DNA of 64,000 bases, taken from positions 3,472,001-3,536,000 of the forward strand of contig NZ_CP058559.1 in NCBI RefSeq assembly GCF_014467015.1, in the 5' to 3' direction. The notes under the pieces were generated by a model. It did no database searches. It had not been told where the DNA came from and saw only the letters and a list, made by a program, of their open reading frames with translations. The position numbers and the translations under genes were made by a program. Each line of letters opens with the position of its first letter. Position 1 is the first letter of the stretch. This DNA comes from Alkalicella caledoniensis (GTDB taxonomy: Bacteria; Bacillota; Proteinivoracia; Proteinivoracales; Proteinivoracaceae). Positions 6,153-15,634 of the stretch are shown here, one piece after another.

Positions 6153-7775
6153 ATGAACTTAAACGTGATAGATGGAAACTTGCTCAAAGAGTTGTTAATA
6201 GCAGGTGGCCATTCATTAGGCATGCATAAATCTGAAGTTGACAGCCTCAATGTTTTTCCAGTGCCCGATGGGGATACTGGTACTAATATGAACCTTACAA
6301 TGACATCTGCTGTCAACGAAGTTAAAAAAGTTACAGACAATAAAGCTAGCAGTATGGTAAAGGCTTTATCCTTAGGTTCTCTTATGGGTGCAAGGGGAAA
6401 CTCAGGTGTAATCTTATCCCAGCTATTCAGAGGATTTTCTAAGGTTTTAGAAAAAAAAGATACTTTTACACCAGTAGACTTTGCAAATGGTCTAAATGAG
6501 GGTGTTAAAACTGCATATAAGGCTGTTCTCAAGCCTGTAGAGGGGACTATTTTAACTGTATCTAAGGGGGCTGCAAAGGCAGCACTTATAGAGGCACAAA
6601 AGGGTGGTAACCTAGTAGAAGTTATTGAGAAAGCTCTAGAACAGGGTGAAAAGACCCTTAAGCAAACACCGGAAATGCTTCCTGTACTAAAACAAGCGGG
6701 AGTAGTTGATGCAGGTGGTAAAGGATTATTAGTGATTTACGAAGGTTGGCTTAAATATCTTAAAGGTGAAGAGATTACCTATACTAAAACTGATGAGAAC
6801 TTTGAAAGCTTTGTGGATGAACATCCAACTGACCCTAAGGATATTGAGTTTGCGTATTGCACTGAATTTATAATAACAGGTAATAACTTAGATCCTGACA
6901 AAGTAAGGGATGATTTAATTAAGTTTGGACTAAGTGATTCACTTCTTTCTGTGGGTACAGATGAAATGGTCAAGGTACATGTTCATACAAATAATCCAGG
7001 TAAGGCCCTTGAATATGGTGTTGGTTTAGGAAATCTTCAGGGAATAAAAATAGACAATATGCTTATTCAAAGTGAAAACTTTGGTAAAGATAAAGAAGAG
7101 ATAAAAGGTCCACAAAAAGATGTTGGAGTTGTGGCCGTGGCGTCAGGTGAAGGACTTAAAAATATCATGATGAGCATGGGAGTAGATCATGTGATAGAAG
7201 GTGGACAGACAATGAACCCTTCCACCGAAGATTTCTTGAAAGCTATTGAAAAGGTGAACGCAAAAAGTATAATATTATTACCAAATAACAGTAACATTAT
7301 TTTAGCCGCTGAACAGGCTGAAAAAATTGCCCCTATACCTGTGAAGGTAGTTAGGAGCAAAACTATTCCTCAGGGTATTGCGGCACTTTTAAACTATCAA
7401 AGTGAGGGTATTGATCTTGAACAACTACACTCAGTTATGCAAGATGCAATTTCTTCCGTTAAATCAGGTCAAGTTACTTTCGCTGTTCGTGATTCTAAGT
7501 ATGATAATCTAGATATAAAAGAAGGTAACATTTTAGGTATAGCTGAAAACAAAATAGAGGTTATAGGTGAAAATGTTACTGACACTACCCTTGAACTTTT
7601 AGAAAAACTTATTAATGATGATAGTGAAATAGTTACTTTATTTAGTGGTGTAGAAGTAACTACAGAACAAGGTGAGCAACTAGTAGAAATAATTTCAGAA
7701 AAATTTGATCATGTAGAAGTTGAACTTCATTCTGGCGGTCAGCCACTTTACTACTACCTCATTTCTGTAGAATAA
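6153..7775 (+). CDS. fakA: Fatty acid kinase subunit FakA (YloV)
   Basis: A 540-residue DhaL/DAK2-type kinase. With a DegV-type fatty-acid-binding partner (FakB) it phosphorylates exogenous fatty acids to acyl phosphates for PlsX/PlsY. The N-terminal DhaL domain (about 1-200) shows the metal-nucleotide motif PVPDGDTGTNM (residues 37-46) and ARGNSGVILSQ. The middle and C-terminal parts are the usual FakA-specific domains. Length is normal. A DegV gene begins 23 bases downstream, an evident partner. Start: ATG at 6153 after AGAGGAGG. Confidence 0.93.
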   Translation: MNLNVIDGNLLKELLIAGGHSLGMHKSEVDSLNVFPVPDGDTGTNMNLTMTSAVNEVKKVTDNKASSMVKALSLGSLMGARGNSGVILSQLFRGFSKVLEKKDTFTPVDFANGLNEGVKTAYKAVLKPVEGTILTVSKGAAKAALIEAQKGGNLVEVIEKALEQGEKTLKQTPEMLPVLKQAGVVDAGGKGLLVIYEGWLKYLKGEEITYTKTDENFESFVDEHPTDPKDIEFAYCTEFIITGNNLDPDKVRDDLIKFGLSDSLLSVGTDEMVKVHVHTNNPGKALEYGVGLGNLQGIKIDNMLIQSENFGKDKEEIKGPQKDVGVVAVASGEGLKNIMMSMGVDHVIEGGQTMNPSTEDFLKAIEKVNAKSIILLPNNSNIILAAEQAEKIAPIPVKVVRSKTIPQGIAALLNYQSEGIDLEQLHSVMQDAISSVKSGQVTFAVRDSKYDNLDIKEGNILGIAENKIEVIGENVTDTTLELLEKLINDDSEIVTLFSGVEVTTEQGEQLVEIISEKFDHVEVELHSGGQPLYYYLISVE

Positions 7776-7797
7776 CACCCTAAAGAGGGGGATGAAA

Positions 7798-8640
7798 ATG
7801 GGTAATATCGTTATTGTAACAGACAGTACAGCAGATCTACCTTTAGGCTTAGCTGAAGAACTAAATGTTCATATCATACCACTTAAGATACAAGTTGGTT
7901 CAGTAGCCTATAAAGATGGTGTGGATTTCTCCATAGATGAATACTGTAGAAAAAGTAAAGAGGGCTGTAAAGATATTAGCACAAGCCAACCTTCTCCGGC
8001 AGAATTTATGGAATTATACCAAGAGTTGGGGAAAGAATATAATATAATTATTTCAATCCACATATCATCAAAGCTCAGTGGTACAGTTTCATCTGCAAGT
8101 ATTGCTACTACCATGTTAGGAGAGGGCTATGACATAACTGTAATTGACTCGAAACTAGCATCCATGGCCTTAGGAGCACTTGTAGTTGAAGCAGGGAAAG
8201 CATGCAAAGAAGGTTATGGAAAAGAAGAAATCATTAATATTATTAATAAAAAAAGAGAACAAATAAATGGATTTCTACTAAGTGAGAGTGATCAGCTCTT
8301 CAGCACACTTTTAAATGTTCAGTTAGATGATGAAGATAAGGATAACTTTAAGATATTTACCTTTAACCAAGACCAAGGAACATTTTCATTAGTAGAAGGC
8401 CATAGGAATAAATTAAAAGCAATAAACTCCCTTCTGAATTTAGCAATTTCTGGGTTAGAACAAGATAAAAGATATAAGATTGCAATAACACATTGTGACA
8501 ACTTAGAAGATGCCATAAAGCTTAGGGATTTGCTATCGGACTCAGTTTCATATGATGAACTAATAATTTCCGAAACTAGCTCGGTAGTTGGTGCTAATAT
8601 AGGTTTAGGTTCAGTAGGTATAATAGTATACCCAGTATAG
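7798..8640 (+). CDS. DegV/FakB-family fatty-acid-binding protein
   Basis: A 280-residue DegV-fold protein. It opens with IVIVTDSTADLP, the family signature that forms the fatty-acid head-group site, followed by DGVDF and SQPSPAEF. The interior SIHISSKLSGTVSSA loop is also typical. As the neighbour of fakA it is probably a FakB subunit that presents a fatty acid for phosphorylation. An in-frame ATG six bases earlier (7792) sits too close to the AGAGGGGG ribosome-binding site, so I choose 7798. A second DegV protein is at 22668; they are divergent paralogues. Confidence 0.9.
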   Translation: MGNIVIVTDSTADLPLGLAEELNVHIIPLKIQVGSVAYKDGVDFSIDEYCRKSKEGCKDISTSQPSPAEFMELYQELGKEYNIIISIHISSKLSGTVSSASIATTMLGEGYDITVIDSKLASMALGALVVEAGKACKEGYGKEEIINIINKKREQINGFLLSESDQLFSTLLNVQLDDEDKDNFKIFTFNQDQGTFSLVEGHRNKLKAINSLLNLAISGLEQDKRYKIAITHCDNLEDAIKLRDLLSDSVSYDELIISETSSVVGANIGLGSVGIIVYPV

Positions 8641-8662
8641 ACGTAATAGGAGGTCCAGGAAA

Positions 8663-9322
8663 ATGAGTGTATTTGATATTATAGGCCCGGTGATGATCGG
8701 GCCTTCTAGTTCACATACTGCTGGCGCAGTCAGATTGGGAAAAATGGCTAAAACCATAGCCAATGACGAAATTGTACACTGTGACATTTTTTTATATGGA
8801 TCATTTGCAAAGACCTATAAAGGCCATGGCACTGATCTCGCATTAATTGCAGGCCTTCTTGGCTTTAGTGCTGATGACGAAAGAATAAAAAACTCTTTCA
8901 GTATCGCGAGGGAACGTCAGATAACCTACCGCTTTATCGAAAGCAATAAGAAAGGGTATCACCCTAATACAGTAGAATTTCATATACAAACTGTAAAAGG
9001 TGAAAGAATTCGGGTTGTTGGAGTTTCTATTGGTGGGGGTAATATTATAGTAACTGAAATCGACAACTTTAAAGTTAAGTTACCTGGGACATTCTTTACT
9101 TTGATTATCCCACATAGGGACAAGTATGGAATAATTTCTAAGATAACTGGCAAGGTGGCAGAAGACAAAGCTAATATAGCATATATGCGTGTTATACGAG
9201 AAGAAAAAGGTGTCAGTGCACTGATGGTTCTAGAAACTGATCATGAAGTTTCTCCTAATTGCATCGAAAACATTAAAAACCTAGAAGAAGTCATAAAAGT
9301 TTCTTTTATTAAACCTATTTAG
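8663..9322 (+). CDS. sdaAB: L-serine dehydratase, beta subunit
   Basis: A 219-residue subunit of the iron-sulfur L-serine ammonia-lyase, which converts serine to pyruvate and ammonia. The GPSSSHTAG motif (13-21) is diagnostic. An ACT domain occupies about residues 148-219 (FTLIIPHRDKYGIISKITG) and probably senses an amino acid. The catalytic alpha subunit follows 11 bases downstream. Start: ATG at 8663 after AGGAGG. Order fakA-degV-sdaAB-sdaAA-recG matches B. subtilis apart from the inserted degV. Confidence 0.95.
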   Translation: MSVFDIIGPVMIGPSSSHTAGAVRLGKMAKTIANDEIVHCDIFLYGSFAKTYKGHGTDLALIAGLLGFSADDERIKNSFSIARERQITYRFIESNKKGYHPNTVEFHIQTVKGERIRVVGVSIGGGNIIVTEIDNFKVKLPGTFFTLIIPHRDKYGIISKITGKVAEDKANIAYMRVIREEKGVSALMVLETDHEVSPNCIENIKNLEEVIKVSFIKPI

Positions 9323-9333
9323 GGGGAGTACTT

Positions 9334-10194
9334 GTGGATACACTACTAGAGATAGTTACTCAGGCAAATACGAAAAAATGCAAGGTTTCAGATATTATCA
9401 TAGAAGTAGAAGCTAAGCGCGCTGATAAGAGTGTAGAAGAAGTTATTGCTCAAATGGAACAATACTGGCAAATTATGAAAGACGGGATTAAAAAGGGACT
9501 ATCGCCTGACGTTAAATCAGTATCTGGTTTAACTGGAGGAGACGCTAGAAAATATTATAACAATAACAAAGGATTATTAGGTACTACATCAATGAAAGCA
9601 GTAGCTTATGCTATGGCCATGGCTGAAGTCAATGCATCTATGGGTAAGATTGTAGCAACACCTACTGCTGGATCTTGTGGGATTTTACCAGGTGTTTTAC
9701 TTGCTATTTCAGAAGAGAGAGATATAGAAGATGAAAATATTGTCAAAGCTCTTTTTACAGCTGCTTCTGTAGGAACCATAATAGCTAAAAAGGGGACTGT
9801 AGCAGGTGCTGAAGGGGGATGTCAGGCTGAATGTGGCAGTGCAGCAGCCATGGCGGCAGCAGCTGTAGTTGAACTGTTAGGTGGTTCCCTTGAAGATATG
9901 TTACACGCAGTGGCCATATCACTTAAAAATATAATGGGTTTAGTATGTGACCCCGTGGCAGGGCTAGTAGAAGTGCCTTGCATCAAAAGAAATGGTGGTT
10001 GTGCTACCATGGCAATGATGGCTTCTGACATGGCTTTAGCAGGTGTTAGGAGTGTAATTCCTGCAGATGAAGTTATTGTAGCCATGGCAGAAGTGGGAGA
10101 GATGATGCCTGTGGAGTTAAAGGAAACATCTATGGCAGGGCTTGCTAATACTCCTACAGCGAGAAATATTGAGGAAAAGCTGGGAGGAAACTAA
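9334..10194 (+). CDS. sdaAA: L-serine dehydratase, alpha subunit
   Basis: A 286-residue catalytic subunit of the [4Fe-4S] serine dehydratase. Conserved cysteines are at 115 (TAGSCG), 163 and 167 (GCQAECG), 205 (LVCDPVAG), 216 and 223; several of these are the cluster ligands in the family. Oxygen sensitivity of this enzyme class suits an anaerobe. Start: GTG at 9334 after GGGGGAG. The stop codon lies one base before the recG start codon, so the two are coupled. Confidence 0.95.
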   Translation: MDTLLEIVTQANTKKCKVSDIIIEVEAKRADKSVEEVIAQMEQYWQIMKDGIKKGLSPDVKSVSGLTGGDARKYYNNNKGLLGTTSMKAVAYAMAMAEVNASMGKIVATPTAGSCGILPGVLLAISEERDIEDENIVKALFTAASVGTIIAKKGTVAGAEGGCQAECGSAAAMAAAAVVELLGGSLEDMLHAVAISLKNIMGLVCDPVAGLVEVPCIKRNGGCATMAMMASDMALAGVRSVIPADEVIVAMAEVGEMMPVELKETSMAGLANTPTARNIEEKLGGN

Positions 10195-10195
10195 A

Positions 10196-12229
10196 ATGTT
10201 GAAAAGGGATATTCAGTTTTTAAAAGGTGTAGGTCCCCAAAGGGCAAAACTTTTCAAAAAACTTGGGGTTGAAACAGTGGAAGATTTGTTGTTTTTTATA
10301 CCTAGGGATTTACAAAGGATAACAAACGCTAATTCCCTTACAAACTTACAAGATAAAGAAAAAGTATCCCTTGAAGGACAAATAGTGGAGACTCCCTTTT
10401 TAAAAAAAGTTCGGAACAATCTAAGCTTTATAAATACAACCATATCAACAGGAAACGGGCGGGTTAAAATAGTAATATTTAACCGCCCGTATCTATTAAA
10501 TAAACTTAAAGTTAATAGTTTTGTTGCCATTGAAGGTGTTTATAATAATCAGTACAAGCAAATAACTGTATCAGACCTTAAATTCCCTAGTTCAAAATCT
10601 GTAGCAATAAATGAAAAAACTCCTGAGAGTAAATATGTTCCTGTTTATAACTCAACAGAAGAACTAAGCCAAAAAATAATAAGGCAAACAATTTTTGCTG
10701 CACTAACCACAATTAAAAATATAGATGATTCTTTACCAGAAGAATTTAGATTAAGGTTTGGACTACACTCACTGTCTGAGAGTATTAGGGGTATTCATTT
10801 GCCTGTCAGTGAACAACACTGGCATAAATGTAAAAACAGATTTATTTTCGAAGAGTTGACTGTTTTTCAAACTGCAATGTTATATTCAAAGCAATTGGCC
10901 CATAACGAAATAGGTATACAACAATACATAGATAATAGGACTGTTGAAGGCTTTATAAACAATCTTAAGTTTTCCCTTACAGATGATCAGAAAAAAGTTA
11001 TAGGAGATATTTTAAGGGATATGGGCAGTCAAAGATCTATGAATAGACTTGTTCAAGGGGATGTGGGAAGTGGTAAAACCATAGTAGCCACTGTAGCCCT
11101 GCTAGTGGCAGCTTTAAGTGGTGGTCAGGGTGTATTGCTCGCACCAACAGAAATACTGGCAGAACAGCATTATAAGAACTTATACCCGATTTTTAAAGAA
11201 CATAAAATTGAAGTTGTGATTCTTACTTCATCCACTAAGGATAAAGAAAAAATATATATGAAGATCCAAGGGGGAGAAAGTCAAGTTGTTATTGGTACCC
11301 ATGCTGTCCTCCAGCAAAATGTAGAGTATAAAAATCTATCTCTGATAGTTACAGATGAGCAGCACAGGTTTGGGGTAAAGCAAAGGGCAGCCCTTCGAGC
11401 AAAAGGTAAACACCCTGATGTACTTGTAATGTCTGCCACACCCATACCTAGAACCCTTTCACAGGTCTTATACGGTGATTTAGATGTTTCTATGATTAAA
11501 CAGATGCCCATGGGCAGAAAACCTATTTTGACATACAGTGTGTCGCCTCAATCTAGGGAAAAAGTATATGAGTTTATAATCAAAGAACTAAAGCAAGGTA
11601 AGCAGGGCTATATTATATGTCCACTTATTGAAGAATCTGAAAAGGTAACTGGGGAAAGTGCCATAACTTATCACAGTAATGTTAGTAAAATTTTTGACAA
11701 ATACAAGGTTGGACTTCTACACGGTCAAATGAAACAAGAAGAAAAAGATCAGGCAATGCTCAAATTTAAAGAAGGATACTTTAATATGCTAGTTTCAACC
11801 ACCGTAGTTGAGGTAGGTGTCGATGTCCCTAATGCCACGGTTATTGTCATAGAAAATGCAGAGAAATTCGGTCTTGCTCAATTGCATCAGTTAAGGGGTA
11901 GGGTGGGACGTAGCTCTTTACAAAGTTATTGTATCTTAATTTGTCACTCAAACAGCGAGACTGCAAAAAAAAGAATGGGTATTATGACATCAACAACAGA
12001 CGGCTTTAGAATTTCAGAAGAAGATCTTAAACTAAGGGGTCCAGGAGAATTTTTTGGGATAAGGCAACACGGATTACCTGAGTTTAAGTATTTCAATTTA
12101 TTAAATGACTTAAGCCAAGTAAGTAAAGGAAAAGAGGCTGCTGAGTTTTTGATATCTAAATTACAAGATGAAAGATATGCTCATATATTTAGCAAGATAA
12201 GCGATTTTTACCACAATTACTTAAATTAA
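10196..12229 (+). CDS. recG: ATP-dependent DNA helicase RecG
   Basis: A 677-residue fork-reversal and branch-migration helicase. N-terminal wedge (OB) domain about 50-150; helicase motifs follow: Walker A GDVGSGKT (288-295), DEQH (388-391), SATPIPRT, and QLRGRVGRS near the C terminus. Length is normal for the family. The frame is open from 10142, but the true start is ATG at 10196 because it follows GGGAGGAAAC and aligns with the family start; the upstream part overlaps sdaAA. It ends in a terminator. Confidence 0.96.
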   Translation: MLKRDIQFLKGVGPQRAKLFKKLGVETVEDLLFFIPRDLQRITNANSLTNLQDKEKVSLEGQIVETPFLKKVRNNLSFINTTISTGNGRVKIVIFNRPYLLNKLKVNSFVAIEGVYNNQYKQITVSDLKFPSSKSVAINEKTPESKYVPVYNSTEELSQKIIRQTIFAALTTIKNIDDSLPEEFRLRFGLHSLSESIRGIHLPVSEQHWHKCKNRFIFEELTVFQTAMLYSKQLAHNEIGIQQYIDNRTVEGFINNLKFSLTDDQKKVIGDILRDMGSQRSMNRLVQGDVGSGKTIVATVALLVAALSGGQGVLLAPTEILAEQHYKNLYPIFKEHKIEVVILTSSTKDKEKIYMKIQGGESQVVIGTHAVLQQNVEYKNLSLIVTDEQHRFGVKQRAALRAKGKHPDVLVMSATPIPRTLSQVLYGDLDVSMIKQMPMGRKPILTYSVSPQSREKVYEFIIKELKQGKQGYIICPLIEESEKVTGESAITYHSNVSKIFDKYKVGLLHGQMKQEEKDQAMLKFKEGYFNMLVSTTVVEVGVDVPNATVIVIENAEKFGLAQLHQLRGRVGRSSLQSYCILICHSNSETAKKRMGIMTSTTDGFRISEEDLKLRGPGEFFGIRQHGLPEFKYFNLLNDLSQVSKGKEAAEFLISKLQDERYAHIFSKISDFYHNYLN

Positions 12230-12264
12230 AAAAGGGAATCCTAAAATAAGGGATTTCCTTTTTT
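12228..12264 (+). terminator. Terminator after recG
   Basis: AAAAAAGGGAATCCT pairs with AGGGATTTCCTTTTTT, ending in a T run directly after the recG stop codon. Confidence 0.8.
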
Positions 12265-12323
12265 CTTATTTTATTCATTTTGCATCCAGTTCATGAAGTT
12301 TCCTCTACAGGAAATACCTTCTA

Positions 12324-12353
12324 GCATATAAGGAAATCAAACGTGTAATACTA
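12324..12353 (+). promoter_or_regulatory. Forespore (sigma-G-type) promoter of the SASP gene
   Basis: GCATA at 12324-12328 and AATACTA at 12347-12353 with an 18-base spacer fit the known sigma-G pattern (GNATR and CATNNTA) except for the first -10 base. The location before an alpha/beta SASP gene is what this regulon predicts. Confidence 0.55.
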
Positions 12354-12386
12354 GAAATACAACAGCAAAAAGGAGGTGAAACACAA

Positions 12387-12611
12387 ATGGCAAGACGTAG
12401 TAGACGTAATAGACGCACTGTGGTTCCTCAAGCTGAGCAGGTACTAGATCGCTACAAATACGAAGTTGCTTCTGAATTAGGTTTAGCTAACCAAATTCAA
12501 ACTGGTGGGTGGAACAACCTTACTACCAGAGAAGTAGGTCAAATCGGTGGTCAAATGGTTAAAAGAATGATTCAAGACGCTGAACAACAACTTCAAGGTA
12601 AAAAATTCTAA
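12387..12611 (+). CDS. Alpha/beta-type small acid-soluble spore protein
   Basis: A 74-residue SASP that coats spore DNA and protects it from UV and chemicals. Both conserved helices are visible: YKYEVASELGL near residues 25-35 and the GQIGGQMVKRMI block near 54-65. The EVASEL stretch corresponds to the site cut by the germination protease GPR. The N terminus is unusually arginine-rich (MARRSRRNRR). Start: ATG at 12387 after AAAGGAGGTG. A second SASP gene follows 54 bases later. Confidence 0.95.
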   Translation: MARRSRRNRRTVVPQAEQVLDRYKYEVASELGLANQIQTGGWNNLTTREVGQIGGQMVKRMIQDAEQQLQGKKF

Positions 12612-12665
12612 TTTAAGCTAATTTAAATTAAAGAAATATAATAAACAATAGGAGGTGCCTAAATA

Positions 12666-12929
12666 GTGGATACTATTAACAATGCTAACCAAACTGAAAG
12701 ACAACAAGGTTTCTCTGAGCAACAAATATTAGTTCCTCAAGCTGAGCAAGCTCTAGATAACCTAAAAAATGAAATCGCTTCTGAGCTTGGATTAACCCAA
12801 AAAATCCAATCTGTTGGTTATGCCAACATGTCTCCTTATGAAGTAGGTCAAATTGGTGGTCAAATGGTTAAGAGAATGATCGAGATGGTTGAATCTCAAA
12901 TGGCTAACACCAATAACCCACAAAGATAA
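12666..12929 (+). CDS. Alpha/beta-type small acid-soluble spore protein
   Basis: An 87-residue paralogue of the preceding SASP. It retains the LKNEIASELGL and GQIGGQMVKRMI blocks but has an acidic and glutamine-rich N terminus instead of the arginine-rich one. GTG at 12666 after AGGAGGTG is the start. No separate forespore promoter is obvious, so it may be co-transcribed with the first gene. A terminator follows. Confidence 0.94.
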   Translation: MDTINNANQTERQQGFSEQQILVPQAEQALDNLKNEIASELGLTQKIQSVGYANMSPYEVGQIGGQMVKRMIEMVESQMANTNNPQR

Positions 12930-12953
12930 CAACAAAATATAAAAAACCATATA

Positions 12954-12989
12954 AATCAAAGGATGCTTTTCGAAGCATCCTTTTTGATT
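12954..12989 (+). terminator. Terminator after the SASP pair
   Basis: AATCAAAGGATGCTT and AAGCATCCTTTTTGATT form a nearly perfect stem with a TTCG loop and a T-rich 3' arm. Confidence 0.88.
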
Positions 12990-13010
12990 ATTTAATTAAT
13001 ATAAAAAAAT

Positions 13011-13134
13011 ACCGGCGGTGGGGGCCGCCGGTCTGGGAGAGGAGAAACCGGAGGAAGAGTTATGGGGAAATGGTTAATTTTTTGCTGCAAAGATTGGTGT
13101 GTTTGGGGATTGAATCCTTGCTGCATCTCCGGTT
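13011..13134 (+). ncRNA. Candidate structured RNA, strand and ends uncertain
   Basis: A G+C-rich island in an AT-rich intergenic region. A perfect 8-bp hairpin (13011-13018 with 13025-13032) has a G-rich loop. A second perfect 8-bp pairing, AACCGGAG (13046-13053) with CTCCGGTT (13127-13134), would close a domain of about 90 bases. No open reading frame with a ribosome-binding site is present. No promoter or terminator is clear on either side. I cannot place it in a known RNA family by eye; the strand is assigned from the neighbouring genes only. Confidence 0.45.
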
Positions 13135-13202
13135 CATTATATATCTTGTCTAATATTTGAGATTTTATACAAAAAAATATAAAAAATTGCTAAATGACCA
13201 AT

Positions 13203-13231
13203 TTGCTGGTAAAGTACTATTATGTTAAAAT
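13203..13231 (+). promoter_or_regulatory. Promoter of rsmD-coaD
   Basis: TTGCTG (13203-13208) and TAAAAT (13226-13231) with a 17-base spacer, 27 bases before the rsmD start codon. Confidence 0.6.
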
Positions 13232-13257
13232 TACCAAGTAAGGTCAGGTGATGAAAA

Positions 13258-13800
13258 ATGCGTGTTATAGCTGGAGAAAAAAAAGGGTTTCCATTAAAAG
13301 CGCCCAAAGGAAGTAATACGAGACCAACCTCAGATAAAATCAAAGGTTCAATTTTTAATATGATTAGCAATAACATGAATTTTAATGGTAAAAAAGCCAT
13401 TGATTGTTTTGCAGGCAGTGGTGGCCTTGGAATCGAGTTTTTAAGTCGAGGTGGTGAATTTTGCTTATTTGTTGAGCAAAATAGTCAGTCTTATAAAACT
13501 ATACATGAAAACATAGAAAAGACCTCTTATGGCAATAAATCAAAATTAGTAAAAGGAAATGTTTTTTCCATATTAGATAATGAAAGGTTTGACTTATTTC
13601 TTATTGATCCACCTTATAATAAAGGTATTGCTCAAAGGACCATTGATATGGTAACAGATGAGGACTTATTAAATGAGGGCGGACTAATTGTTGTGGAAAC
13701 AGATTCTAAAGAATCCGTTAAATTTAGTGAGGATTACTTTGTACTTAAAGCAGAAAAGAGCTATGGGGACACCAAAATAACAATATTATCAAGGAGTTGA
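13258..13800 (+). CDS. rsmD: 16S rRNA (guanine(966)-N2)-methyltransferase
   Basis: A 180-residue SAM-dependent methyltransferase that modifies G966 (E. coli numbering) of 16S rRNA. SAM-binding [10 protein letters not shown] (49-58) and the catalytic DPPY (117-120) are present. [10 protein letters not shown] at the start is the family signature. It overlaps or abuts coaD, its usual partner (ylbH-ylbI in B. subtilis). Start: ATG at 13258 after AGGTCAGGTG. Confidence 0.94.
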   Translation: MRVIAGEKKGFPLKAPKGSNTRPTSDKIKGSIFNMISNNMNFNGKKAIDCFAGSGGLGIEFLSRGGEFCLFVEQNSQSYKTIHENIEKTSYGNKSKLVKGNVFSILDNERFDLFLIDPPYNKGIAQRTIDMVTDEDLLNEGGLIVVETDSKESVKFSEDYFVLKAEKSYGDTKITILSRS

Positions 13801-13805
13801 TTTAT

Positions 13806-14285
13806 GTGGCTAAGGCAGTTTATCCAGGAAGCTTTGATCCAATAACAAATGGTCACTTAGATATTATAAAAAGGGCTAGTGAGATTTTTGACGAAGTTAT
13901 CGTTGCAGTTGCTACAAACTCTAGTAAAGAACCGCTTTTTTCCATAGAAGTAAGAATAGAAATTATAAAAAGAGTTATAGATCAATTTCCCAACGTTAGG
14001 GTTAGTACTTTTAATGGACTACTAGTAGAATATTGTACTGAGCAAAAAGCGAATGTAATAATTAAAGGTCTACGGGCAGTTTCCGATTTTGAATATGAAT
14101 TTCAAATGGCCTCCATAAACAAAAAGTTAGGAGACCATATCGAAACATTATTTATGATGACTAACACTAAGTACTCCTACCTCAGTTCAAGCCTTGTTAA
14201 AGAGATAGCAAACCTAAAAGGGGATATTGATGATTTAGTTCCCCCTGAAGTGTTGCCCCTATTAGCGGAAAAATTTAACCTTTAA
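13806..14285 (+). CDS. coaD: Phosphopantetheine adenylyltransferase
   Basis: A 159-residue enzyme that makes dephospho-CoA from 4'-phosphopantetheine and ATP, the penultimate step of CoA synthesis. The nucleotidyltransferase motifs [12 protein letters not shown] (6-17) and the C-terminal [12 protein letters not shown] are intact. The frame is open from a TTG at 13797, but GTG at 13806 is better spaced from AAGGAG (13791-13796) and gives the conserved N terminus. Its 3' end overlaps the convergent ylbJ by 11 bases. Confidence 0.95.
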   Translation: MAKAVYPGSFDPITNGHLDIIKRASEIFDEVIVAVATNSSKEPLFSIEVRIEIIKRVIDQFPNVRVSTFNGLLVEYCTEQKANVIIKGLRAVSDFEYEFQMASINKKLGDHIETLFMMTNTKYSYLSSSLVKEIANLKGDIDDLVPPEVLPLLAEKFNL

Positions 14286-15498
14286 CGGAGAACCAAACGA
14301 GTTTAATTGACTTATACACAAATATAAGTACAACTATTGCTAGGCATAATATAATGGGAATAAAAATCAAGGTCATCCTTGTCATAATAAAAGCTAGAGA
14401 AAGATTAGGTTGCTGACTTAAAAAAGCAGGAACTGCTTGGGGAAGAACGTTTATAATACCGAATTTCACTAGCAAGAAGGTGTAAATTGCGGCTAATACA
14501 CCGTGTAGTACTCTCGCACATATAAAGGGCTTGATACTTAGATCAGTATCACTGACCATGCTAGCAACCTGTGCAATGACAGAAATTCCACTAAAGGCAA
14601 TTATAAAACTTACAGCAACTAATTGGGATAGGGCTGAAACGTCGGCTAAGGCAGCCTGCTGGCTACCAATATCAACCTCGAAAATTCCACTTATGTACGC
14701 AACAATTAAATCAAAGGTAACACCTAGAGGTGCTAGAAATTTAAGTAAGCCACTTGCTATTAAACCTATAAAACCAACTTTGATCAATATTTTAATTAAA
14801 ACAGAGAATATTATTATAAAACCGCCAATTGTCAGCATAGTGTTAATGGCATTTTTTACAGCATCACCCATAAGCTGACCAATGGGTCTGCCATCGTCTT
14901 CTTTTGCCTTTTTTAAGCTAATAAGGGCTCTAAGTAAGATGTTCTGTTTCCTAGATGATTTTTCCGTATAGTCAGAACGGTCATTTCTTTTATAAAACGC
15001 CATTACTATACCCACGGTAATACAAGATAAATAATGGGCAGCGGCTATCAAAACTCCATATTCAACCCTAGAAAACATCCCAACTGCCACAGCACCGAAC
15101 ATGAACAGAGGATCAGCAGTATTTGCAAATGACATTAATCTTTCACCCTCTGTTTTATTACATAAATTTTGCCGGCGTAATCTACCAGTTAGAATGGATC
15201 CAATGGGGAAACCTGAAGCTAAACCCACAGCCATAACGAATGAGCCAGACCCTGGAACATTAAATACAGGTCTCATTATAGGCTCTAACAACACACCCAT
15301 AAAATGAACAACTCCCATGCCAATTAGCAACTCTGCAGCTATAAAAAAAGGGAGTAGAGCAGGGAAAACAACATTAAACCACAGATTTAATCCTTCCTTT
15401 GCAGCACTAAATGCGTCTTCTGGGAATAAAACCATAGAAACTGCCAAGAATATTGTACTAAAAGCCCCTAAATAAATAAGAGTATCCTTCTTAATCAT
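14275..15498 (-). CDS. ylbJ: Sporulation integral membrane protein YlbJ
   Basis: A 407-residue multi-pass membrane protein with two nucleoside-recognition (Gate) domains. In B. subtilis YlbJ is a sigma-E-dependent protein needed for normal spore formation. Typical features are [17 protein letters not shown] near the N terminus and [15 protein letters not shown]. About nine to ten hydrophobic segments are visible. The open frame starts 27 bases earlier (15525), but ATG at 15498 follows AGGAGAGG and gives the family start MIKKDTL. It is transcribed against its neighbours. Confidence 0.9.
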   Translation of the reverse strand: MIKKDTLIYLGAFSTIFLAVSMVLFPEDAFSAAKEGLNLWFNVVFPALLPFFIAAELLIGMGVVHFMGVLLEPIMRPVFNVPGSGSFVMAVGLASGFPIGSILTGRLRRQNLCNKTEGERLMSFANTADPLFMFGAVAVGMFSRVEYGVLIAAAHYLSCITVGIVMAFYKRNDRSDYTEKSSRKQNILLRALISLKKAKEDDGRPIGQLMGDAVKNAINTMLTIGGFIIIFSVLIKILIKVGFIGLIASGLLKFLAPLGVTFDLIVAYISGIFEVDIGSQQAALADVSALSQLVAVSFIIAFSGISVIAQVASMVSDTDLSIKPFICARVLHGVLAAIYTFLLVKFGIINVLPQAVPAFLSQQPNLSLAFIMTRMTLIFIPIILCLAIVVLIFVYKSIKLVWFSVKG

Positions 15499-15634
15499 TA
15501 TACATCCTCTCCTATATTTTAGCATCTCTTCTAATGATATTATGATTAAGTGATAAGTATGCCTTAACTATTTTAGGTGATTGAGAATAAAAACTATTTT
15601 TGGCCCATAATTTAAATGTGTAGGTGATGTGATA

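Noticed and set aside
10142-10195. Extended N terminus for recG
   Set aside because: It lies within sdaAA in another frame, lacks a ribosome-binding site and is not part of the RecG family.
12930-13257. Minus-strand open frame at 13137-13400
   Set aside because: Overlaps the start of rsmD and its promoter on the other strand; composition is not protein-like and no ribosome-binding site was seen.
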